Part shown: positions 1-5,320 of the stretch, piece after piece | Layout of the letters: every line of letters starts with the position of its first letter | Position numbering within the stretch: the stretch's first letter is position 1 | DNA from: a bacterium | GTDB taxonomy: Bacteria; Latescibacterota; UBA2968 | NCBI GenBank assembly: GCA_027296045.1 | Contig: JAPUJS010000217.1 | Coordinates: 1-8,925 of the forward strand | DNA length: 8,925 nucleotides | Direction of reading: 5' to 3' | The notes under the pieces: model-generated | What the model saw: only the letters and a program-made list of their open reading frames with translations | Told to the model about the DNA's origin: nothing | Database searches by the model: none | Translations under genes and position numbers: made by a program

Positions 1-111
1 CCCAGCGCTTTCGCAGAGTTCCTGGACGCCCACGTCGGTGTAACTGCGGGATCGGATGAGTTCCATAGCGCTTTGAATGAGGCGGGTTTTGGCGTCGCTG
101 GTGCGTCCCAT
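1..111 (-). CDS. TetR-family transcriptional regulator, N-terminal fragment
   Basis: The 37 codons present read as the start of a TetR-type helix-turn-helix repressor. The opening is MGRTSDAKTRLIQSAMELIR, followed by an arginine/serine turn and TDVGVQELCESAG, the usual layout of helix 1 and the start of the HTH (residues about 9-37). The rest, including the ligand-binding domain, lies beyond the left edge, so effector and target cannot be read. The ATG at 109-111 is preceded by GGAG at a good distance. A consensus promoter and a near-palindrome lie directly upstream, which fits autoregulation, a common habit of this family. It is on the same strand as, and downstream of, the PhyH-HEAT/RidA/Ldh2 operon, separated by 268 bases. 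It could control that operon, but no copy of its candidate operator was seen at the operon promoter. The family call is fairly sure; the role is open. Confidence 0.8.
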   Translation of the reverse strand, partial: MGRTSDAKTRLIQSAMELIRSRSYTDVGVQELCESAG

Positions 112-131
112 CGATATCTCCAATTTAATAG

Positions 132-147
132 TTGACCGGTCGGTAAA
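132..147. promoter_or_regulatory. candidate TetR operator over the transcription start
   Basis: TTGACCGGTCGGTAAA is an imperfect palindrome: ACCG-GT-CGGT is perfect, and the outer TT/AA pairs also match. Its GACCGGTC-type core resembles operators of several TetR-family proteins (for example NemR-like boxes). It lies just downstream of the -10 and covers the predicted start site, where a bound repressor would block transcription. Binding by the adjacent regulator is an inference. Confidence 0.55.
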
Positions 148-149
148 GA

Positions 150-178
150 AATATACTCAGAAAAAGGGAAGATGTCAA
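150..178 (-). promoter_or_regulatory. sigma70-type promoter of the TetR gene
   Basis: Read on the minus strand, TTGACA (173-178) is followed after exactly 17 bases by TATATT (150-155). The -35 is a perfect consensus and the -10 matches in five of six positions. The predicted start falls near 143, about 32 bases before the regulator ATG. Confidence 0.75.
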
Positions 179-253
179 GGGGGATCACGAAAGGACACGA
201 AAGCGGGTAAAGATGAGGTGGGGTGGGGAAGCTTTACGTTAGTAAGCCCTTCA

Positions 254-295
254 GGAGGGATCGGCGGGTCACCGTCGATGCCGGTTCAACCCTCC
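254..295. other. GC-rich stem-loop in the Ldh2-TetR intergenic region
   Basis: ATCGGCGG (260-267) pairs with CCGTCGAT (272-279) across a GTCA loop: eight base pairs with one G-U on the plus strand. An outer GGAGGG (254-259) pairs with CCCTCC (290-295), leaving a ten-base bulge. On the minus strand the G-U becomes an A-C mismatch, so a plus-strand RNA would fold better. No T-run follows on either strand, so it is not an obvious intrinsic terminator. The remainder of 112-379 holds only the TetR promoter and operator and no convincing gene. Confidence 0.4.
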
Positions 296-379
296 GGTTA
301 GATCCTTCGCCGGCTGATGCCAGAATAGGATTTCTTGTAAAACCTGCAGACAAAGCATCGTCCTTTTGCGCAGCCCACC

Positions 380-1459
380 CTAGGGGCTCCGGTATCGCTC
401 GATATCGGCAGACTCAACCAGATCCTCACTTATAGAAACCCCCAGCTTATCCGCCCACTCCTGAATCCGTCCATAGATGTCCTCGGGCACCTCGATGCCC
501 TTATTTAGGCGTTCCACCCGCATGTTGTGCTCGTAGTCTCCGGGCACCATCACGGCCTCAAATCCGGGAGCGGGAGGTGTGGCTTTTATCCCATCCAGGA
601 AAGCCCGTACCCCTTGCTGATACGCTTCCAGAGGTGTAAAGACCTCCACATCCATGACCTGCATAAACACCCCGCGCATAGACCCTGTTTCGATATCGAA
701 ATCTCTCGACAGCCCGCCCAGCAGGCAGGTTAGCAGGGACAGGGCATACCCCTTGTGCAGGCCAAAGGCCAGCAGGTGTCCCCCGTTCAGAAAATCCTCT
801 GGATTCACGCTGGGGTTGCCGTCTTTATCCACAATGCACCCTTCGGGCAGGTCCACCCCCTGGCTTTTGGCAACCAGGATTTTGCCCCCGGCAATCACAC
901 TGGTAGCAAAGTCCAGGACAAAAGGTGCATCGTCCCCTGTGGGCACACCCACAGCCATCGGATTGGTGCCGAGGGCAGACTCGGACCCGCCATAAGGCAG
1001 AATATCGCCGCCATTCTCACCCCCTCCTCGGCCCGATAAGAGGATGCCGATGCACCCGGCGCGGGCGGCCATTTCTGCATACTCTCCCAGCCGTCCGATG
1101 TGGTGCCCCCGCACAAAACTCACCCGGCACACCTCCGCTTTCTTCGCCTTCTCAATGGCCCGCTCCATCGCCGTTTTGGCCATAAAAAGGCCCGACCCGT
1201 TGTTGCTTTCCAGAATCAACGTCTGGTCCGTTTCTTTCACTATCGAGGGTTCGGCCGCCGGATCCATCCTTCCCGAGTCGATTGCGGACAGATACATCGA
1301 CACATGAAGCACGCCGTGTGAATCGTGCCCGGCCAAATTGGCGTTGATCAAGATTTCTGCAATCACTTCGGCAATATGCCTGGGTGCGCCCGCCGATATA
1401 AACAGCCGTCGCACGAGGGCGTGGAGATAACTGGCCTGAAAACGTTGTTCGGTGGCCAT
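380..1459 (-). CDS. Ldh2/malate dehydrogenase-family NAD(P)-dependent oxidoreductase
   Basis: This 359-residue protein belongs to the Ldh2 (YlbC/AllD, COG2055) family. These are cytoplasmic NAD(P)H-linked dehydrogenases acting on 2-hydroxy acids such as malate, lactate, ureidoglycolate or sulfolactate, with a fold unrelated to classical lactate dehydrogenase. Family landmarks are GHDSHGV (44-50), HHIGRLGEY (119-127), GTNP (165-168), DFATS (184-188), LPEG (205-208) and HKGYAL (236-241). Length is normal for the family. The start at 1459 is preferred over an ATG 11 codons upstream because GGAGG lies about ten bases before it and it leaves a 14-base gap to the RidA-like gene; the upstream ATG would overlap that gene. 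It is the third and last gene of the PhyH-HEAT operon. The exact substrate cannot be assigned from motifs. Family assignment is secure. Confidence 0.9.
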   Translation of the reverse strand: MATEQRFQASYLHALVRRLFISAGAPRHIAEVIAEILINANLAGHDSHGVLHVSMYLSAIDSGRMDPAAEPSIVKETDQTLILESNNGSGLFMAKTAMERAIEKAKKAEVCRVSFVRGHHIGRLGEYAEMAARAGCIGILLSGRGGGENGGDILPYGGSESALGTNPMAVGVPTGDDAPFVLDFATSVIAGGKILVAKSQGVDLPEGCIVDKDGNPSVNPEDFLNGGHLLAFGLHKGYALSLLTCLLGGLSRDFDIETGSMRGVFMQVMDVEVFTPLEAYQQGVRAFLDGIKATPPAPGFEAVMVPGDYEHNMRVERLNKGIEVPEDIYGRIQEWADKLGVSISEDLVESADIERYRSP

Positions 1460-1473
1460 AAGGTCTTTTCCTC

Positions 1474-1878
1474 CTATGACTGCGTTCCACACCCGATCAC
1501 CGCGACAGCCTCCACTTCAACCAGCAGACCGGGGTTGACCAGCACTGGCGTGGCCACCGTGGCGCTGGCCGGGATATTGTTTGGAAATGCCTCGGCGCGG
1601 GCGGCCGCATAATCGGCATATCGGCTCATATCGGTAATAAACGCCAGAATCTTGACCACGTCGTCCATGGTCGCTCCTGCCTCGGCAAGCACCGCTCGGA
1701 TATTCTCGAACGTCTGCTTCGCCTGGGCTTTCATATCGTCTCCGCCGACGATGTTGCCTTCCTTATCAAAACCCACCTGTCCCGAAACGTACACCGTGTC
1801 TCCCACCTGTACGCCCTGGGCGATCCTATAATTTTTCGCCCACGGCCAATCCGGGTTCAGCTCTATGCGTTCTGGCAT
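1474..1878 (-). CDS. RidA (YjgF/YER057c/UK114) family protein, non-canonical
   Basis: The 134-residue product has the size and layout of the trimeric RidA superfamily: an N-terminal VQVGDTVYVSGQVG strand region (23-36), the QAKQTFENIRAVLAEAG helix (52-68), DDVVKILAFITDM (72-84), and the closing VEVEAVAV strand (120-127). Canonical RidA hydrolyses reactive enamine/imine intermediates to keto acids, using an arginine in a P-A-R-S motif (Arg105 in E. coli). Here that stretch reads IPASATV (102-108) with no arginine, while the conserved Glu near the C-terminus is kept (Glu121/Glu123). It is therefore probably one of the non-archetypal Rid groups, and imine deaminase activity should not be assumed. 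The start at 1878 follows a strong AAGGAGG; an upstream in-frame ATG would overlap the PhyH-HEAT gene. It is the middle gene of the operon, 14 bases after PhyH-HEAT and 14 before Ldh2. Confidence 0.9.
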   Translation of the reverse strand: MPERIELNPDWPWAKNYRIAQGVQVGDTVYVSGQVGFDKEGNIVGGDDMKAQAKQTFENIRAVLAEAGATMDDVVKILAFITDMSRYADYAAARAEAFPNNIPASATVATPVLVNPGLLVEVEAVAVIGCGTQS

Positions 1879-1892
1879 TTTTATCCTCCTTT

Positions 1893-3260
1893 TTAATAGG
1901 TGTTTTCCGGTGTGGTCAGCGAACACCAGCGGGACGTGGTCAGGAATTGGAGCAATACTTCTCTGGCTTCCGGGGTGCCAATTCGGTAGAGCGTATAGGC
2001 AGCATCTGCCCGGACATACCGGTTCTCATCGGTTAGTGCGGCCTGTAGTGTGCCAACGGCATCTCTGGCAAAGTGCCCCAGCCGGGCGAATGCCAGTGCG
2101 GCGTTGCGGCGAACCCGATCATTTTCATCCTGCAGTGCCAGACTCAACGCAGGGACTGCGGTGGATTCCATCTGGCCGGCCGTACCCAGCGCTTCGGCTG
2201 CGTGGGCCCGAACCTGTTCCGATTCGTCTTGAACGGCCCGGATGAGTTCGGGCAACGCAGGCTGTGCATGGGGGCCGATGTCTCCCAGGATTTCTGCCGC
2301 ACTGGCGCGCGTGCCCTCGTTCCGATCTTGCAAAGCATCTATTAGCGCTTCTACAGCGGGCTCGCCGATGGCACTGAGCCCGTAACAGGCATTTCGGCGT
2401 TTTGCCTCCGATTCGGTGCTCAGGGTTTCTACCAGGGCTGGTACCGCCTGTGCTCCAAACTCACTTAAGGCGTAGGCGGCCGCGAGACCGGTAGGCTCTG
2501 AATCGCTTCCCAGTGCTTCTATCCGTTCCGGTATATCGGTGTGAGAGGTCGCAGGCGCTTGTCCCCCTGTTTTTCCACCATGCCAATTCCAAACGTGATT
2601 GAACATCCGGCGGTGATTCCCGGTGTCTTCAGACCCCCACGACGTCTGCTGGTTGTCCCAGGAAGGTTTCCGGGGTTCGGACATTCGGAGAAAGAGGAAT
2701 TTCATCATGTACCGCTTTTTATCGCTGAGGTTGGGCATGGCCCGGTGCCAGAGGTCGTAGTTGACAATTACGACCGTCCCCGCTTCTCCGCACAGCGGGC
2801 ATTCTTCAATGGTTCGGACGCCTTCCGGGGTGTTGTAGTAGTGGCTGCCGGGAAGGATGCCGGTGGGGCCTAGTTCCAGGGGGGTATGCTGGGGATAATA
2901 AAACGCCAGCAAGCGACGGGTGTGATGCGACCACCGCTTTCCGCCATCCTGGTGCATTTTCTGTCCTTTGCTCCCGGGTGAATTGTAGTGGCAATGTCTG
3001 TGGGGTTGCAGGTAGGGCTCTTCTCCTAAGATGCTTCTCAGTGCGCCTTGAACCGGGGGAGAATCGAAGATTTCTTGAATCACAGGAATTCTGGGCAGGA
3101 GGTTGTTTCCAGGGTTGCCTTCTTTTTCGAATACGGTTTCGGTTTGTTTGTAGATGTTTTTGTGAACGCTGCTGGGGAGGTTTGTGTGGACGCTAATATA
3201 GCCGTTCACGATGAAGTCTTTCATCTGTTCGTCGGTGAGAAGGTGTGTGTTGTCTGACAT
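1893..3260 (-). CDS. PhyH-family Fe(II)/2-oxoglutarate dioxygenase fused to HEAT repeats
   Basis: The 455-residue protein has two parts. Residues 1 to about 230 form a phytanoyl-CoA-dioxygenase (PhyH) type domain of the non-heme iron, 2-oxoglutarate-dependent oxygenases. The iron ligands are visible as H103-x-D105 (in MHQDGG) and H172 (in YDLWHRAMPN), with R183 placed as the 2-oxoglutarate-binding arginine. Residues about 244-440 hold roughly six HEAT/PBS-lyase-type repeats, each with an alanine-rich helix pair and the recurring pattern VPAL..AL.DE...VR..AA.ALG.IG. HEAT solenoids usually bind other macromolecules, so the tail may dock the enzyme to a partner. A CPLC pair (154-157) sits between the strands before H172. 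The ATG at 3260 follows GAAGGAG with five bases between. It is the first gene of the operon with RidA-like and Ldh2 genes, behind the promoter at 3305-3333. PhyH enzymes hydroxylate many small molecules; the substrate is unknown. Confidence 0.9.
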   Translation of the reverse strand: MSDNTHLLTDEQMKDFIVNGYISVHTNLPSSVHKNIYKQTETVFEKEGNPGNNLLPRIPVIQEIFDSPPVQGALRSILGEEPYLQPHRHCHYNSPGSKGQKMHQDGGKRWSHHTRRLLAFYYPQHTPLELGPTGILPGSHYYNTPEGVRTIEECPLCGEAGTVVIVNYDLWHRAMPNLSDKKRYMMKFLFLRMSEPRKPSWDNQQTSWGSEDTGNHRRMFNHVWNWHGGKTGGQAPATSHTDIPERIEALGSDSEPTGLAAAYALSEFGAQAVPALVETLSTESEAKRRNACYGLSAIGEPAVEALIDALQDRNEGTRASAAEILGDIGPHAQPALPELIRAVQDESEQVRAHAAEALGTAGQMESTAVPALSLALQDENDRVRRNAALAFARLGHFARDAVGTLQAALTDENRYVRADAAYTLYRIGTPEAREVLLQFLTTSRWCSLTTPENTY

Positions 3261-3304
3261 TTTCGCTCCTTCTTTTTGGACCTCTTATTCGACCCGCCTG
3301 TGCG

Positions 3305-3333
3305 AATATAAGGGGGGGTCAGAAGGTGTCCAA
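3305..3333 (-). promoter_or_regulatory. promoter of the PhyH-HEAT/RidA/Ldh2 operon
   Basis: On the minus strand TTGGAC (3328-3333) is separated by 17 bases from TATATT (3305-3310). The predicted start near 3298 leaves a leader of about 38 bases before the PhyH-HEAT ATG. The spacer contains a run of seven Cs (minus strand). A ten-base direct repeat, CAGAAGGTGT on the plus strand, occurs at 3320-3329 and again at 3355-3364, bracketing the -35; it could be a regulator half-site pair. Confidence 0.6.
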
Positions 3334-3363
3334 GCGATAAATAGATCCAACTGGCAGAAGGTG

Positions 3364-4434
3364 TTATCGGGGTGGATTGATGGGAATGATCTGGCCGGGG
3401 GGGTGTTGGAAGGCTTCGTAGAGTTTGAGGAGTTCTCGCGCAGATTCCAGATTGCCGCGTGTAGGATAGCGGTTTTGGAGGATGCAGTTTGCGAATTCGA
3501 TGACTTCGAAGGCGTAGCCTAAGAGGAAGATCTGTTTGTTGTAGAGTTGGCCGAGAGACCATTCGGGCTCCCAGGTGATGGGGGCCTGGTCGTCGGGACC
3601 CATAAAATTGGTGGCGCGTCCGTAGCCACCTTCACCGCGATTGCCTTTGCGGTAGTAGGTGAGGCGAACACCGTTGTCGACAACCGCGTTTTCGCCGTGG
3701 CCGATGACTTCGATGCGTTCCAAGGGGCTTGTGTTGGAACGGCCGGAGGTGAAGTGAAGGACGCCGGTGGCTTCGCTGGTGAATTTGATATTCATGATGC
3801 CGCCGCCCCGGGGGCTGCGTTCGTAGTAGATATGGCGAATCTTTCCAGCGAGATAGTCGATGATGGAGCCGGGGTGGACGATGTGGTCTAAAAAGCCTCT
3901 CATGCGCAGGCTTGTGGCGAGGTCTTTTTCGTTTTCGTTGGGGATGTATTGGGGATATTTGAGATAGAGGGACATGAGGCCGCCGAATTCGGGGCGTTCG
4001 GTGATTTCTTTGAGGCGCTCGATGGCGGGGAAGTAGGCTTTTTTGAGACCGACGAAGGTGAACTTGCCGGTTTCTTTTTCGACGGCCATCATTTTTTCGA
4101 TTTCAGCCACGCTGGCGGCAGGTGGTTTTTCAATCCAGGCATTGCAACCGGCCTTCATACAATCGATGGCAAGCGGGGGATAGAGCGGGCGGTTGTCGGG
4201 GCCGTAGCCGGTGACGATGAAGACGCCGTCGAGGTCTTCTTTGTCCAGCATTTCGCGGTGGTCGGTGTAATGCCGGTGGGCACCGAACTGGCGGGCGAAT
4301 TGTTTGGCGCGATCTTCGTGCAAATCGCAGGTGGCGATGAGGTCGACAGGGGCGAACTGGAAGGTGGGATAGACGTTGCGGAAGGCGTGGCCTCCGCAAC
4401 CGATGAAGCCAGCGCGAATTTTATGGTCGGGCAT
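3364..4434 (-). CDS. Gfo/Idh/MocA-family oxidoreductase
   Basis: The 356-residue protein is a cytoplasmic NAD(P)-dependent oxidoreductase of the Gfo/Idh/MocA superfamily, which typically oxidises or reduces sugars, inositols and related polyols. The N-terminal Rossmann fold is seen as GFIGCGGHA (9-17), with D37 at the end of the second strand. The hallmark E-K-P triad is at 102-104, VGLKKAYFPA follows at 128-137, and the C-terminal substrate domain carries DHIVHPG (183-189), which holds the likely catalytic histidine. Length is normal (about 330-400). The ATG at 4434 has only a weak GGAA upstream. The gene lies 46 bases downstream of hicA on the same strand, with a terminator hairpin between, and 103 bases upstream of the PhyH-HEAT gene, which has its own promoter. 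No promoter is visible between the terminator and this ATG, so expression may need read-through or a promoter inside hicA. Substrate unassigned. Confidence 0.9.
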   Translation of the reverse strand: MPDHKIRAGFIGCGGHAFRNVYPTFQFAPVDLIATCDLHEDRAKQFARQFGAHRHYTDHREMLDKEDLDGVFIVTGYGPDNRPLYPPLAIDCMKAGCNAWIEKPPAASVAEIEKMMAVEKETGKFTFVGLKKAYFPAIERLKEITERPEFGGLMSLYLKYPQYIPNENEKDLATSLRMRGFLDHIVHPGSIIDYLAGKIRHIYYERSPRGGGIMNIKFTSEATGVLHFTSGRSNTSPLERIEVIGHGENAVVDNGVRLTYYRKGNRGEGGYGRATNFMGPDDQAPITWEPEWSLGQLYNKQIFLLGYAFEVIEFANCILQNRYPTRGNLESARELLKLYEAFQHPPGQIIPINPPR

Positions 4435-4450
4435 AGAAAGTTCCAGGTGA

Positions 4451-4476
4451 AAAGAAAAACCCGGTAAAACCGGGTT
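4451..4476 (-). terminator. intrinsic terminator after hicA
   Basis: AACCCGGT (4458-4465) and ACCGGGTT (4469-4476) form a perfect eight-base-pair stem with a three-base loop. In the minus-strand direction the stem is followed by TTT-C-TTT (bases 4457-4451 read in reverse complement). It begins four bases past the hicA stop codon, so it should end the hicBA transcript and partly shield the downstream oxidoreductase gene. Confidence 0.8.
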
Positions 4477-4480
4477 ATTG

Positions 4481-4693
4481 TTAAAGTAGCTTCTTGAATT
4501 CTTCTATTGTTATTCCTGCATCTTTTATAATTCCGCCCATTGTAAAGGCATTGATTGGGTTTGCTCTAGGAATCACGATGATTCTATCACACTTAGTCAT
4601 AGAGACATGCTTACCCTGGCGAACAATCTGAAAGCCTGCCCTTTCCAAGGCCCGTATTGCACGTTGGTGGGGTATGCCCGGAAGCTTTGGCAT
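4481..4693 (-). CDS. hicA: HicA-family toxin (putative mRNA interferase)
   Basis: This 70-residue protein matches the compact HicA/YcfA family, double-stranded-RNA-binding-like ribonucleases that cut mRNA and halt translation unless held by HicB. It opens with the typical MPKLPGI and an AIRALERAGF helix (12-21). The active-site segment is RQGKHVSM (25-32) with catalytic histidine H29. It ends with the familiar IPRANPI turn (41-47) and a GITIEEFKKLL helix (60-70). All expected parts are present, so it looks functional. The start at 4693 agrees with the family N-terminus, although no good ribosome site precedes it; translation may be coupled to or limited by hicB. It lies 40 bases downstream of hicB and is followed at once by a terminator. 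The pair is visibly AT-richer than its neighbours, which fits acquisition by transfer. Confidence 0.9.
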   Translation of the reverse strand: MPKLPGIPHQRAIRALERAGFQIVRQGKHVSMTKCDRIIVIPRANPINAFTMGGIIKDAGITIEEFKKLL

Positions 4694-4712
4694 CTGTTAG
4701 GGCGCTATTTCG

Positions 4713-4726
4713 ACAAGACGTGTTGT
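4713..4726. repeat. imperfect palindrome in the hicB-hicA spacer
   Basis: ACAAGACGTGTTGT is a 14-base palindrome with one mismatched pair. It lies in the 40-base gap between hicB and hicA, about 20 bases before the hicA ATG. It could be a protein site or a weak hairpin affecting toxin translation; the evidence is symmetry and position only. Confidence 0.3.
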
Positions 4727-4733
4727 GTGATCC

Positions 4734-4895
4734 TTATGTTATTTCTTCGATGGTCTCAAGATATATTTGTATTGCATCTTTGATATTTTCTAGAGCTTCT
4801 TCTTCGTTTTCTCCTTGAGACCAACAGCCAGGTAAGCCTGGGCACCAAACGGACCACCCTTCTTCTGTTTTTTCGAGTTTTACTTTGTATTCCAT
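4734..4895 (-). CDS. hicB: HicB-family antitoxin, short form
   Basis: The 53-residue product starts MEYKVKLEKTEEGWSVWCPG, continues LPGCWSQGEN and ends in an EEALENIKDAIQIYLETIEE helix, matching the partial RNase-H-like HicB/UPF0150 fold that binds and blocks HicA. In the family, the strand-turn containing P-G-L-P-G-C is conserved (here 19-24). It lacks the C-terminal helix-turn-helix or ribbon-helix-helix domain found in longer HicB proteins, so direct autoregulation by this protein is doubtful. The ATG at 4895 follows GAGGG with seven bases between, and a promoter lies upstream. The order is antitoxin first, then hicA, the arrangement that lets antitoxin be made before toxin. The short length leaves some chance that it is a trimmed member, but the reading frame is intact. 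Confidence 0.88.
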   Translation of the reverse strand: MEYKVKLEKTEEGWSVWCPGLPGCWSQGENEEEALENIKDAIQIYLETIEEIT

Positions 4896-4932
4896 ATGTA
4901 TACCCTCTGCTTTATGAACATTGGTATGTCAA

Positions 4933-4960
4933 AATATAGCTCACTTTCTCAGAATTGCAA
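4933..4960 (-). promoter_or_regulatory. hicBA promoter
   Basis: On the minus strand TTGCAA (4955-4960) is followed after 16 bases by TATATT (4933-4938). The start would fall near 4926, giving a leader of about 30 bases before hicB. Just downstream, ACAT-ACCA-ATGT (minus strand, about 4919-4931) forms a small inverted repeat that could be an operator. Confidence 0.55.
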
Positions 4961-4986
4961 GGAGTGTACGTGGAACGGCGAAATTT

Positions 4987-5178
4987 CTAAAAAGAAATAG
5001 TGAGATTGACCCCAGCCGGTCCTGTGAGGATGCTGTCGCTGAAGCCAAGGAACCAGAGGACGCCTATGACGGCCAGAGTTTTGTTTGCCTGTCTGGCGCG
5101 GGATTGAGCGAGTCGGTGGCGGGCTTCGAACTCGGCGTCGATGGGGCAATGCCAGGTGTTTTGAAGTGGGTCGAGCAT
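4987..5178 (-). CDS. possible small single-pass membrane protein
   Basis: This 63-residue reading frame is not recognised. It begins MLDPLQNTWHCPID, followed by a charged, probably helical stretch (EFEARHRLAQSRARQANK, 16-33) and one hydrophobic segment (TLAVIGVLWFLGF, about 34-46), with an aspartate at 48. The tail GPAGVNLTISF closes it. The arginine-rich stretch before the hydrophobic segment would favour an inside N-terminus. There is no Shine-Dalgarno site, but a near-consensus promoter puts the transcript start at or within a few bases of the ATG, so a leaderless message is plausible. A longer frame extends upstream to 5304 but reads through that promoter and looks unlike a protein. It is divergent from the Nramp-type gene and upstream of hicBA on the same strand. 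Existence as a gene is uncertain; function unknown. Confidence 0.4.
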   Translation of the reverse strand: MLDPLQNTWHCPIDAEFEARHRLAQSRARQANKTLAVIGVLWFLGFSDSILTGPAGVNLTISF

Positions 5179-5184
5179 TTTTGA

Positions 5185-5213
5185 AGTATCGTCCAAGGCC
5201 CTGGATCTGTCAA
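5185..5213 (-). promoter_or_regulatory. near-consensus promoter facing the small membrane ORF
   Basis: On the minus strand a perfect TTGACA (5208-5213) is separated by 17 bases from GATACT (5185-5190, five of six matches to TATACT). Initiation about seven bases beyond the -10 falls at 5178, which is the A of the small ORF's ATG. Confidence 0.65.
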
Positions 5214-5244
5214 TGGGTTTCTGGAGTGTGGAGGCAATTAGGGG

Positions 5245-5273
5245 TTGCGAGAATATTTTAGGGGTGTTATTCT
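5245..5273 (+). promoter_or_regulatory. candidate promoter of the Nramp-type gene
   Basis: TTGCGA (5245-5250) and TATTCT (5268-5273) are 17 bases apart. The predicted start near 5280 gives a leader of about 40 bases before the ATG at 5321. It is back to back with the minus-strand promoter at 5185-5213. Confidence 0.5.
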
Positions 5274-5320
5274 GTTGGTACGATCTCGAAGGTGTTCTAT
5301 TCATTGTTCAGGGAGGGATT

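Noticed and set aside
254..300. tRNA-like T-arm (GGTTCAACC near 283-291)
   Set aside because: The flanking bases do not form a five-pair T-stem, and no acceptor, D or anticodon arms could be built.
3949..4467. Plus-strand frame of 172 codons opposite the Gfo/Idh/MocA gene
   Set aside because: It is the antisense of a clearly recognised gene, rich in Gly/Phe/Glu with no motifs and no ribosome site.
4981..5000. ATTTCT/AGAAAT hairpin at the end of the small membrane ORF as a terminator
   Set aside because: Only six A/T-rich pairs and no following T-run; it would be too weak to terminate.
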